Below are positions 1-10,560 of a DNA stretch of 64,000 nucleotides, one piece after another (the stretch's first letter is position 1; the number at the start of each line of letters is the position of its first letter). Source of the stretch: Hyparrhenia diplandra (lineage: Eukaryota; Streptophyta; Magnoliopsida; Poales; Poaceae); contig JADLZK010002809.1 in the NCBI GenBank assembly GCA_015847255.1, positions 62,001 through 126,000 of the forward strand. Reading direction: 5' to 3'. The position numbers were made by a program, and so were the translations under genes. Below the pieces are notes generated by a model. That model ran no database searches and was not told the DNA's origin. It saw nothing but the letters and a program-made list of their open reading frames with translations.

Positions 1-431
1 TGGCGGCTAGGGCGAACACCGCACGGGTGCATTTACCCTTTAGCCCTCGGGCAGGGCGCACACGCGCGGTATGTTTACCCTTATGCCCTTGCGACCGTTG
101 CCCCCGTGCCATGTAGCCGTTGGGCCGACCATCTAGCCGTTAGGACGGTCGGGTGTGCCACAAAAGACACGCCACGTCCGGCCAAGGCCAAGGCCAAGGC
201 CAAGGCCACGGCAGCTGCTCGACGGCGGCGGCGGCGCGCGCGTGGCCTCCCATGTTCCCTCTCACTCCTCACGAGAGAGCACCAACTAACTCACTATTTA
301 AGTTAATCACTCTCTCAGTGAGTGTACCATGTGGTACTAATCCCACTCCACTTACCATAAATGTGTGGGCCTTTGGAGTTTCCTTGATTAATTGTTAGTT
401 AACTAATGGGCTAAGCCCAATTAATCTAACA
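1..431. other. GC-rich to AT-rich repeat-like segment, no gene
   Basis: The first 260 bases are GC-rich and the next 170 AT-rich, ending in sequence reminiscent of a plant LTR edge (TGTTAG near 396, ending CTAACA at 431). Short open frames on both strands are low-complexity, with Lys-Ala and Arg runs driven by simple repeats. No primer-binding site or coding domain follows, so an LTR remnant is only a guess. I see no supportable gene. Confidence 0.3.
180..208. repeat. GGCCAA hexamer microsatellite
   Basis: About 4.8 perfect tandem copies of GGCCAA. It is followed at about 218-240 by a CGG-rich stretch. It explains the Lys-Ala repeat in the overlapping open frames. Confidence 0.85.
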
Positions 432-649
432 GTAGGTTGTATCCGAAAAGTACTTTTAGTTGTCGCAGAGCTGCTGTAACAGTTAAACCTTCATATATAT
501 AACAATTGTATTGGGTTAATTTATCTTTGCTAGGTCAACCCCTTGCCTTTTTTTTTTTTTTCAACTACGATGTGAATGAGGATCAATTCTAAATTTCTAA
601 TCCCGAAGGAGGTAGATTATGTACGTAGCGGGTGATTTTGGTTGGAAAA
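432..649. repeat. Direct duplication, copy 1 (about 217 bp)
   Basis: This segment recurs at 790-1006 with a few substitutions and small indels, mainly a shorter T run and one extra dinucleotide. Both copies start at GTAGGTTGTATCCG and end at GATTTTGGTTGG. The 140-bp spacer is not duplicated. No coding potential is visible. Confidence 0.85.
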
Positions 650-789
650 AATGAAATCGTCGCCGCCGTCCTAATTAATGCACCATCTAGCTAGACACTC
701 ATTTTCAATGGCAGCTCATTTAGACATCCACCTAAAAAGAAAAATGCCATGGCCATTTACATAGACGAGCTGCAACTAAAAAAAAGGAG

Positions 790-1006
790 GTAGGTTGTAT
801 CCGAAAAGTACTTTTATTTGTCGCAGAGCTACTGTAACAGTTATACCTTCATATATATAACAACTGTACCGGGTTAATTTATCTTTGCTAGGTCAACCCC
901 TTGGCTTTTTTCTTCAACTACGATGTGAATGAGAAAATCAATTCTGAATTTCTCATCCCGAAGGAGGTAGATTATGTACGTAGCGGGTGATTTTGGTTGG
1001 AAAAAA
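790..1006. repeat. Direct duplication, copy 2 (about 217 bp)
   Basis: Second copy of the 432-649 segment, offset by about 358 bp. The copies appear well above 90% identical by eye, which implies a recent local duplication. Confidence 0.85.
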
Positions 1007-2434
1007 CTAGTCTACATGAAAACATTATGGGTCGAATACTACTAATTAATAAAATTACTTGCATTATATATCTTTTTCTCTTCACCGATACTCTAAAATA
1101 ATATCTATATAATAGGTAATTTTAAATATTGATTTATATGTTTTTCATTTATATCCATAGGGTTTTTTATAAATATATATTTAGTTTAAACCATTTACTT
1201 AAACTTTGATAGTTTTAGCTGCATTCTCTATTTTGTTGACATAAAACTAAATTTTGATTCTTAACCAATTTTAACCTTATTAATTCTTAAGATACAAATA
1301 TTTTAGATTTTAGTAAGAATTTTATGTTTTACTTTTTTTTTGTTTCTACCATTTTCATGAGTATTAATTTTTTACGTTTAATCTTTTTTTAGCGTCATAT
1401 GTATTCAATTGAGACATAAGCAAACTTAAAGTGTATACACACTTTTTTTCATCCCTATTTTGGGATATCATTGAAATCTATACTTTCAGTCTAGTTATTG
1501 TAATCCTTTTACAATATTAAATTGAAATTCTAATGCTTATTGTATCAATTACCTAATGTTTTCATGTTTGATTTTTAAATAAATATTCTTGATTAGTTTT
1601 GACGATGTCATAAGTAGTTGTTTCAAAGACCAAGGCAATTAAGATGATGAATTTATTCTATCATATCAATATTTTTGTTAAAGAAATAATTCCTAAATTA
1701 AGTTACTAATATTCATATTACATATTTTTACTAATATTCATAATTTTTTTCAAGACAACTACAAACAAAATTTACCCTCACGAAAGTTAATATATCTTAT
1801 AGTGAGCTATAAGTATCATCATTACATGGTAAGCTAGAGATATATCTCTACAATTGATAAGTCCATAAAAATAATTATTTCTACAATTTAATTTTTTAAC
1901 TCATGGATGTTGAATTATTGTTCGTAATAGCTTATATTTTACGTGTAGATTTGAGAGACTTTTATTTTTTACAACGGTTGAGAGGTGGACGCTTTTGGTA
2001 CAAATTATATAGGTATATATATTACTTTACATTATCTTTCGTAATGCCATTCATGGATAGTTTGAACCCAAACCTATTGGTCAAAGCATTATCTTACCTG
2101 ATGATAGAGATGGATAAATTATAAAAAAATATTATTGGATTAGTTTAATTATCTTTTTGTAATTTTGAAAGTTTAATTTTTCCATATAGGCTTTACTGAT
2201 AACGCCACCTACGATCATGGTCCCCTAAATTTGTTAGCAACATTAGAATATAATTTGAGGTCATTCAATGACATTTTTATTAAGTTGCAAACCCGACCTT
2301 CAGCTTTGGCAGCTTGGACCTCCTAGGTGGCGGTTTCAACATCTTTGGAGCAAATTTCTAGGTTGGGTTAAAAAAAAAAGTAGTTAGGGGCTCCCTTGCC
2401 GATGATTTAAAAAAAAAAGTTCATAAAAAAATTA
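1007..2434. other. AT-rich intergenic DNA
   Basis: Strongly AT-rich with many T and A runs. One 73-codon open frame (1903-2124, plus) has no recognisable domain and compositionally looks like chance. I see no gene, MITE termini or structured repeat. Confidence 0.5.
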
Positions 2435-2540
2435 TACCCGATGCTCATTAAGGATTATATCAACACTTGTTTGTGCAAAGTAATACCAAGACATCAAAAT
2501 TAATAAAATGAAACCTATACATAGTGGTCAATGTGTACCA
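2435..2540. repeat. Diverged direct repeat, copy 1
   Basis: About 100 bp around GATGCTCATTAAGGATTAT, followed by AAAGTAATACCAAGACAT. It recurs in diverged form at 4015-4112. The two copies bracket the 3.1-3.8 kb tandem duplication, as if they were arms of one old element. Confidence 0.5.
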
Positions 2541-3180
2541 TATTATGCACGTCATAGAAGACTAATTAAAATATAATTATGGGATTTAGCAAGGTGGCCA
2601 TACCTTTAGTCATATAATGTGTGGACGATTGCCGGCGCTGATGTAGACGTCGTGGCACCTGCGACTTGCATGTTCCTCCCTTCCCTTTCTTGACATAGAT
2701 ATCCTTGTCACCCCCATAATGCTTGCACAAGCCTGTTTTTAGTTCACTTGATGCGCTACGCCTAACATCGGTGTTTGGTGCACACACCGACGCCTACTTC
2801 CTTCATGCATATGCTCAAGTTTAGGATGGAAATTGTCACCTCATTTAGAAGTTGATAACTTTTCTCAAGGGTTGATTTTTATGGTATTTTTGTTAGTGGC
2901 TCGGGGCATAGATGTTGTCCACTACATCGGCGCCGAGTGGTGCATGCTTGCCAAAGTAGGTGAAGTTGGATTGGTGCAATCGAAACGTTAGCTCGACCAC
3001 CTCATCGTCATCGCATCGGTGTTTGCTGGTTTAGTGTCGAGAGATTGAATTGATGCAACATCACTGTCTCGTCGGCGTCGACCAAAGAGTAGGTGTAGGA
3101 TCACCTTGCTCGTCGGTGTTCGCTAGTAGGTAGTCGGTGTAGCATCACTTTCTTCATCGGTAGGTTGTCATGCCTTCCAC

Positions 3181-3498
3181 GTTGGTGTTCGCCAGTAGAT
3201 AGTTGGTCTAGTGTCGTCTGCCTTGTTGGTGTCCACCGGCAGGTAGGAGCCATGGTACATGGCATCCATACTTATCTCGACGTCGCCTGGTGCAGTAGTG
3301 TCGTAGATGTTGGGACGTTTTCGATGGAGTTCTTGCTGACTTGGTGCATCCGACAATATCACCAACATAAATGGAGTTCCGCAAGAATATAGGTGAAAAT
3401 TAGATTAGTACCTATGGAGGAGGACGTCGGCACCCTCACCCTCCTCGCTTTCGAACATGTTGTCTTCGATCTCGAGTGGACAGTGCAGAATGTGTGAC
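3181..3498. repeat. 318-bp tandem duplication, unit A
   Basis: Starts at GTTGGTGTTCGCCAGTAGAT and runs through ATGGAGGAGGACG to the beginning of unit B. Upstream (about 3000-3180) shorter relatives of the phrase GTCGGTGTTCGC recur several times. Small open frames inside are copies of each other on the minus strand (shared GSYLPVDTNKA-like peptide), so the unit may derive from an exon, but I do not recognise the protein. Confidence 0.75.
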
Positions 3499-3815
3499 GT
3501 TGGTGTTCGCCAAGAGATAGTTGGTCTAGTGTCGCCTGCCTTGTTGGTGTCCACTAACAGGTAGGATCCATTGTACATGGCATCCATACTCTTCTTGGCG
3601 TCGCTTGGTGTAGTAGTGTCGTAGATGTGGGGTCGTTTTCGATGGAGTTCTTGCTGACTTGGTGCATCTAGACAATATCAACCAAAGCATAAATGAAGTT
3701 GTGCAAGAATATAGGTGAAGATCAGGTTAGTACCTATGGAGGAGGACGCCGCACCATCACCCTCATCGCTTCCGAACATGTTGTCTTCGATCTCCCGGAT
3801 AATGCATAATGTGTG
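3499..3815. repeat. 318-bp tandem duplication, unit B
   Basis: Second unit, with scattered substitutions and small indels relative to unit A. It ends near CTTCGATCTCCCGG. The units abut with no spacer. Confidence 0.75.
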
Positions 3816-4014
3816 ATGATCCGTGCCCCTTCAGACGTTGATAGATGAAGTAGGTGTTGATCATGAATAAGCTGTTGAATGCGTTACTCATGCACAACTT
3901 GGCCGTGCTACAGCAGGTGTATCTGCTCCAATCTTCCACGGCTGATCAAGCAGCAACCTCTATGGTGATCGAGATGTGATGATCCGAGAGCACTTCTGTG
4001 CATATGAAAAATTG

Positions 4015-4112
4015 TAATGATGCTCAATAAGGATTATGTCAACTGTTTATTATAAAGTAATTCAAAGACATTATAAATAAAATAAGAATTATACCTAATG
4101 GTCAATAAGTGC
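4015..4112. repeat. Diverged direct repeat, copy 2
   Basis: Matches 2435-2540 at roughly two thirds of positions by eye (shared GATGCTCA-TAAGGATTAT, AAAGACAT, ACCTA-TGGTCAAT). Confidence 0.5.
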
Positions 4113-4774
4113 CATGTAATGTATTTCGCAAGTGACAACACAATGTTCAAATAGGAGCAGCTAGCGTGTAGCCTTATATGACAGAAGCTTCGGACTAATA
4201 TCAAGCAAACGATTTGGCATACATGTACAAACCGCAGTAGTCAAACATTCATTCGTGGTGATTATAAAATTTCATTATGCAACAGTGCACTATGACCCTC
4301 CTCAAACATTCATTGATGTTGTACTACTCCGAACCTCCCCAATCACTATACAATTTCATTATGCAAGCAAGCGGTGGAAGCAGAGTCACCCGACATTTAA
4401 ACATTGTTGGATCGCGTTTCAGCCAGGTCGCCAGGAAGCAATCAATGGAAAACCGCGCACAGCAAAGCCTCCTTTTCATTGAGAGCCACAAGCACAGACT
4501 GGCGCGGTACATGACGGGGACATCGAACGCCTCAACTTCAAGTAGTTGGCACATGGGCGACGTGGACTGTGTTGTATTCAGTGGCGAATCATGCCTTTGA
4601 AAAAAAAAGTTCATATACAATTTGGCAGATTTATTTTATCAAATTTGGTAATAATTGTAAATTTTGGAACACGATTCGGTAAATTCAAGAATTAAGTCGA
4701 AACCATCCATTAAATTCAGTACATAGAGTTCAAATATAGGCATAAAAGAGTATCCGAGAATTACAATGCTATTT
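4113..4774. other. Intergenic segment, no recognised gene
   Basis: Overlapping frames of about 75-107 codons on both strands cover 4255-4620. None shows a domain, and their mutual overlap suggests chance. The 3' end of the small minus-strand gene begins at 4775. Confidence 0.4.
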
Positions 4775-5006
4775 TTATTCGATCACATGTTCAACTGAAT
4801 CAGGGGAACAATTAGAAGTAGCAGCAGCTACCGCCGCTTTCTTTGGTTTGTGCTTCTGGAAAAATAACAACTCCATAATTATTAAAAAACAGAATACTAA
4901 ATAATTAAACAATATGGTATTCATAATATTAGCACATTTATGTGAAAGTACTCAATAATTTTCTAAAAGAGACTAAGAGGGATTTTTGAATTTCATGTAA
5001 GCTGTT

Positions 5007-5044
<38 letters not shown>

Positions 5045-5176
5045 GTAAGCAAAATAGTAAATCAAGGCGAGTAGACGACGAACCTCTGTGAGACCATGAC
5101 TACCTGATAATCTGATTACTGCAACCGTTCCGGCGTGAGTCAGGCGGCGTATTCGATGTTCCGCCGTCCGCTTCAT
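4775..5176 (-). CDS. Possible two-exon small protein (57 aa), family unknown
   Basis: Start codon at 5174-5176. Exon 1 (5084-5176) encodes 31 residues beginning MKRTAEHRIRRL and ends GAG|GTTCGT. Exon 2 (4775-4855) follows a pyrimidine-rich acceptor TTTTTCCAG and encodes 26 residues beginning KHKPKKAAVAAA, ending in TAA. Both junctions are phase 0, so the joined frame is open. Lys/Arg-rich stretches at both ends suggest a basic, possibly nuclear protein, but I do not recognise the family. An alternative donor CAG|GTAGTC would give a shorter product. The upstream 200 bp (5180-5395) is GC-rich like a grass 5' UTR. The intron contains a poly(A) insertion with flanking direct repeats. It could equally be a captured gene fragment. 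Confidence 0.35.
4993..5050. mobile_element. 32-nt poly(A) tract with 10-bp flanking direct repeats
   Basis: TCATGTAAGC occurs at 4993-5002 and again at 5041-5050. Between them lie only TGTTGC and 32 consecutive A residues. This is the shape of an extremely 5'-truncated retroposition event (tail plus target-site duplication). It lies in the intron of the putative small gene, antisense to it. Confidence 0.5.
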
Positions 5177-7938
5177 TGCCTCCGATAAAGAACAGATTAG
5201 GGAAATTGGGAAAGATGGAACTGAACTGTGCTCACGGAGATTGCCTGTATTGGCTCCTTGCCTCCTTCGTTGCTTTGCTCGGCCCGGCGATGTTAGCTGC
5301 CAGGCGGTGTTGGTGGCCGCGTGGAGCCGTCCGGCAGGAGGCGCCGCCGCCGCCTAACTTTTCCTCCTCCGTTGAGAGCGATCCGATCTAGGACGGTTAG
5401 GAGAATCCTTCGTACACATAGTGTTTTAGATTAGAATAATGAATTTATTTTTTTTCTTTTAAAAATATAATGGCAAAGGTGGGTAATTTTTTAGAAAATA
5501 AAGTAGATCTAACGGTTATTGATTACCAAGTCTTTTAGATTTGATGGCTAGATATTGCCCCGATTAATGTGAGAATTTCTAAAGATTTTATCTTTTTTTT
5601 TTTTCAAAGACGTTTGAGGAGAATTAACGCCAAGCACTTCGTTGGGCTCCAATTAGTAATAGTAAGATAAATCGTTGCCGCCGTCCTATCCCTCCACTCA
5701 GAAATACAGTGAGAATGATTTCAATGCCTGCCTGCCACGCGTAGTGCACGGTGGTGTGTTGTACTAGTAGCAAAACGAGCATGCATGTAGCCATCCATGC
5801 TCGGAGTACGCACCTTTGCTGCCGACGACACGTACGTACGCGTGCGACCTGCATTAAACTGAATCACTGATCCGCTGTCCTCCGATCCGCTCGATCATAT
5901 ATGCAGTACGTATTTGGATACTGAATTGTGATTGGAATTTGGCTGCATATTTGATTGCTAGAGGATCATTTCGCGTGCGGTACAATACGTACGATGGATC
6001 TGTCTGTCGTCCATTTCAATTTTTGAATCAGAGAGCAGCCTGCTGCTAGTAGTTTGAAATCCAGGCGATGTGAGACGAGATCTAGAGCGCATTTCAGATT
6101 TCATTAGTTTACGCTAGCTTGTACTAGCAGGTAGATACTGTTGTTCCTGCTCTGAATTGTAGTAGTTAGTACATGTAATTAAATTAATTACCGGCAGACG
6201 ACGACACGGTACAGATGGGCTCCTAGTCAGGGTAGCTAGCTAACTGCTTTATTACTGTTTATTTACTGATTGATTGATCCGCGGCGTGAATGATGATGAT
6301 GATGATGTTTCCTAATCCAAATCCAAATAATGGAGCACGCAGTAAAAATAGTGGAGTGATTAGAGTAGCTGTTGGAAGTAAAGAGCGAACTTGTTTTTGT
6401 CACTGAAAAAGAGGAGGATCACATTGACATCGAAACTGAGGCTAAAAATGGAGAGCGGTGAAAGAGACTGAAGAGGATAGATAGGGATCGATGGGTGGAG
6501 TGAGTGGTGGAGGTGTCAGTGGGTACTACCTGCTTAATTGTCCTGACAGTCATCACACAGATTCCTTTGGATTTACAGTCAGTCATCAGTCAGCCAGTGA
6601 TAGGAGCTGTTACGGTGGTTGCCTCAATTTCAGTGCGGCCAATGGCAGCCCAAAACGTCACCGGCCCATTCGTTATCCGCTAATCTCGATCCCATGGATT
6701 AATTACTGTATGATGTCACTAGAGTGAGTGATTAGCATGCCTTGCCTGCCTGGGGATCTATCTATTCGGATTAGTTAAAGATTCAAGACTACAGTAAGTA
6801 GTAGTAACCATTAACCAAAGCAAGGTACACTATCATTGTTGGTGTGATTAAGCTATGTGATTAACAAGGGATGGGTGGATGAATGAATGCATGGGCAGGG
6901 CAGGCAATGGGCCTGGAGGTGGGAGCCATTTGTTTTTGTCTTTGGAATCATCCTCCTCCGCTGTCCGTCATGTCGTCGTCATCCTCTTCTCTTCTCTTGG
7001 AGGATATGCTGCATGCCTTTCCGCTTCCCAAAGCTAACCTTATGGGGGTGTTCAAAGGCCGGCCGGGTCGTAAAGGTTACCAAACCTAACCTTTTGGGAT
7101 TATTACTAGAGTAATTCCTAATCCTATGGGAACTAGGCGCTAAAGTAGCAGTATAACAAAGAGCGTGCAGTCCAGATACCTCCCTTTTTTACAGAGACTA
7201 CCAGCTGCATCCATGTCATGAACATGTGAATACTCATGTGTGATGGCAGTGATGCTGAGGTGACTGCTTTTTCATTTCCTCTATCTCCTTTACATTTTCA
7301 TCCACGCACAAGCAACTTGGGTTACAAATGCATCCATCTTTCAAATAGCAACAGTATGTGCGCATGAATATGAATGGTATATGCTGCTGCATCTTTCAAA
7401 TTGCAGCAAACAACTATGAGGAGGAAGGGGTACCATAAGCATAAAGCATAGCACGTGGTGTGTGTGTGGGTGAGATAAGCTAGCATATACTGTATACATG
7501 ATCCCCAGCCCAGCGCATCCATGATCTCGATCCCATTTTCAAATTTGGAGGGAAATTTATAATAAACACTACTGTCTAGTAAATACTAACAGTAGTAAAT
7601 ATCATATTGTATTACCAGTATAATATCCTCTCCGTACTACTCACAAGGCTAGTAGGTAGGGGCACAGGCCGGACCCATATGCATATGCATGACATGGGGT
7701 CCTGTGTGACCAAGACACATGCAGTGGGGGCTGGCTCTGAAACTGAAGTTGATAGACACACAGCATACTCTATGATAACAGCTTTCCACTGTTAACTGTG
7801 TTGTTGCTTGATGTTTCTACAAGAAACTGCATGCGGTGTTATTCCTTCAATTGCTCCACTCTCGATACCTTCCTTCAATTCTTCACATGACACATCTGCA
7901 AATCCATGCTGAGCTCATCCCTATCCCTACTAGTAGGA
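5177..7938. other. Intergenic / upstream region of the TRM-type gene
   Basis: No convincing gene. The left 220 bp is GC-rich and may be the leader of the small minus-strand gene. The rest is moderately AT-rich with short simple repeats, for example a TGA trinucleotide run at 6291-6308 and GT/CA stretches near 7450. Open frames of 60-78 codons here are short and lack domains. Confidence 0.45.
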
Positions 7939-7945
7939 TATATAG
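7939..7945 (+). promoter_or_regulatory. Candidate TATA box of the TRM-type gene
   Basis: TATATAG about 350 bp upstream of the ATG at 8293. A second TA-rich candidate lies at 7995-8005, followed by the CT-rich leader that typifies grass 5' UTRs. Which one is used cannot be decided from sequence. Confidence 0.35.
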
Positions 7946-8292
7946 TCCACTCCAATTTTCTTGCAATTTCATATTCCATCCGTCCGGACATACATATATA
8001 TATATCATCTCCCTTCCCCAAGCTTAACTACCTACTTCCTCACCAAACACCGTACTACTAGTACTACTATCTCACTCATCACTAGCTCCACTCTCGTCCA
8101 GCTTCAAACTCTCCGGCCTTTCCCTCCCTCGCAGATCTATCTCCACCTTCAAATTCTCCCTCCTATCAAACGCAACACCTTGCTAGCTTCATCATCTTGA
8201 AAAGCCTAGGCTATCAACACCTCCTTTCACAAGCCTTTCCACCATCAACACATAGCTAGCTGCCTGCAGCATCAACCACACGTCTATCTACC

Positions 8293-10560
8293 ATGGGCCG
8301 GAGGACCAAGCAATCGTCGTCGTCGTCGTTCTGGTACTCCTCACGGAGCCGTTCCTCCTCCGCGCCGGCCACGCCGAGGCCGGAACCAGCTGCTACAGAG
8401 TCACCCATCGGGTGCATGTCCATGGTGCACTACCTCATCTTCGCGCCAGGCGCCGGCTGCGTCGGCCGCCCGCCCACCGCCTCCAACGCCGTCGTGCACG
8501 ACTGCTACAGCGGCGGCGACGCCACCAGTAATAGCCACCGCCGGAGAGACGACGACGGTAGCACCAGCAGCAAGAGCGGATTCGAGGCGCCCAGGAACAG
8601 CCTCGACCTCGACGCCGACAACCCCAACGACATCCAGGTCGGTCACCAGATCTTGCTGCTCTAGCACTAATAGCTTCTTAATTAGCTTTGCTAATTATAT
8701 TGCGTAGTACCTCTTCAGCAGTTGCTAATTAATTGAGACATTATCAATTGCTAGCTAATTGCGTAGTACGTCTTCAGTTGCTAATTAATCGAGACATTAT
8801 CATTTGCACAAGCTAATTGCCACATTACGCTGTCGTCCATTTGTCTGCAGATTGGCGTGCAGATCGAGCCGGTGTTCGACGCCCTTGCCAGCAGGTCCAC
8901 CAGCATGCGCCGCTCCACCAAGCCCACGGCGCCGTCGTCCGAGGCCGAGACGCCCAGGACGCCCAGCCTCGTCGCGCGACTCATGGGCATCGACGGCCTG
9001 CCGGACCAGCACCCCTCGCCGTCGCAGCACAAGAAGACCGGCAGAAGATCAGGTACCTCCACGGGCAAGGAGAATAGCAGCACCTGCTGCTCCTCGCCGG
9101 CGGCGACCAACAAGGGAGCTGGGGAGAAGAAGAAGCGCGTGATCCCGGAGTCCTTGAACCGGCGGGATCCACTGCGCAGCCTCAGCTGCAACGTCGGCGA
9201 GGTCCGGTCGCTGCCGGACACGCCGCGCGCGTCCACGTCGGCTCCGGCGCGGGCGTCGTGGGACGGGCCCAGGCTGTCTCTGCAGGCGCTCAAGGAGAAC
9301 GTCCTCGACCGCGCCGCGCACTACATGTCCATGCCCAGCTCGCCCACCTCCTTGTCATCTTCTTCCGGCAAGAAGACGAAGAAGAAGAAGGATGCTGCCT
9401 GCAGTCGCAGCCGACGCCGGGACGACGAGAGAGCGGCGGCGGCCAAGGAGCACGCGCGCGAGATCCTTCGTCAGGCAAAGGAGACGGTCGCCAGCCGCAA
9501 GTCCGGCAAGAATAGTGGCGCGTCCTCGTCGCCGGCGCCGGAGAAGAGGCAGAGCCGCTGCTTTGACAACAAGGAGAACGTGCCCGTGGTGATGAGTACT
9601 CCTGCGGAATCAGCTCCCGCACCGCCGGCCATGGAGGACGCCACCAAGCTGCGTATCGCGGTTCAACAAGTTCATCAACAAACTGCCAAGCCGACGACGA
9701 CGGCGGCGGCCCCAAAGCCAACAAGCGCCGAGCATCACAGCCCCAGGGTGGCGCCGAGGCAGCAGCAACCGTCCCCACCGCCACCGCCGCATCGTGCAAA
9801 GCCGTCGCGACCGCCGCCACCTCCGCCGCCACTGGACCCATCCCCAACCCGAGCAAAGGAAACCAGACGGATGCGAGCGCTTCGCGACGCGGATCAAGAA
9901 GCCCGCGTCGTCCGCGCCGCCGCCGCCGACGTCGTCATCAACCACGGACTGTTGCTCGGTGGTTGCTGCCGCCCGCCGCGCCCACGTTCCCTCGTCGTCG
10001 CCGCTAGAGTTGGACCCCGAGTACAGCTACCTGCGGACGGTGCTAGAGCGCGGCGGGTTCATGCGGTCGTCGCCGCCGCCACGGCGGCCTATTCGTGGCC
10101 ACTCCATGTCGTCGCCGGTGGACCCGATCGTGTTCCACCTCCTGGAGCTAGAGCTCCCCACAGACGAGTCGGCGTCACGGCTTGGCCCACTCCGTCACCG
10201 GTGGAACCGGAAGCTGCTGTTCCACCTGACTCAGGAGCTCCTAGCGGACCTGCTCCTAGGCCTGGACGGCACATCGACGCCGTCGACGACGACGACAGGG
10301 CTGCCGCTGCTGGGGAAGGTGTGGAAAGAGTGCGGAGCTTCCCGGCGGCGAACTGCCGTGTGGTTGGCGATATCGACGCGCTGGTGGCGACGGACCTGGA
10401 GCGCGGCAACGTGCGTCGCCTGGCGCGGCACCCCGCGGTGGAGGAGGAGGCGAGCGACGTGGCGGAGGAGGTGGCTGACCTGGTCCTGGACGCGCTCGTG
10501 GCGGAATCTGTTTCTCTCTCCTGCGCCCTGTCGTCGTCACGTGCGGCGGCGGCGAGGTAG
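8293..10560 (+). CDS. TRM/LONGIFOLIA-type protein (DUF3741/DUF4378), frameshifted
   Basis: Two exons: 8293-8637 (115 codons, ends CAG|GTCGGT) and 8851-10560 (acceptor CTGCAG), phase 0. The start at 8293 (ACCATGG) follows a CT-rich leader. Residues about 37-50 carry the GCMSMVHYL block. The VARLMGID motif of DUF3741, typical of TON1-recruiting-motif proteins, lies near residue 156. KENVP-like and basic segments follow, then a proline-rich linker. The C-terminal DUF4378 region is recognisable but split: DPEYSYLRTVLERGGFM to LLADLLLGLD (about 10004-10324) lies in the second frame, while RVRSFPAANCRVVGDIDAL to the stop lies in the original frame. The return shift is at 10324, where TGTGGAAAG appears to lack one G. 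The first shift lies between about 9780 and 9900. By family knowledge, TRM proteins recruit TON1/PP2A to cortical microtubules and shape organs. Either sequence errors or a broken allele explains the shifts. Confidence 0.8.
8638..8850 (+). other. Intron of the TRM-type gene
   Basis: GT-AG intron of 213 bp, AT-rich against GC-rich exons. It contains a short internal duplication of TTAGCTAATTGCGTAGTAC-like sequence (about 8700-8735 and 8755-8790). Confidence 0.8.

Noticed and set aside
1903..2124. 73-codon plus-strand gene
   Set aside because: AT-rich chance frame with no domain, no promoter context and no splice partners.
8781..9321. Antisense frames of 170 and 90 codons over the TRM-type gene
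   Set aside because: Shadow frames of GC-rich coding sequence; the plus strand carries the family motifs.
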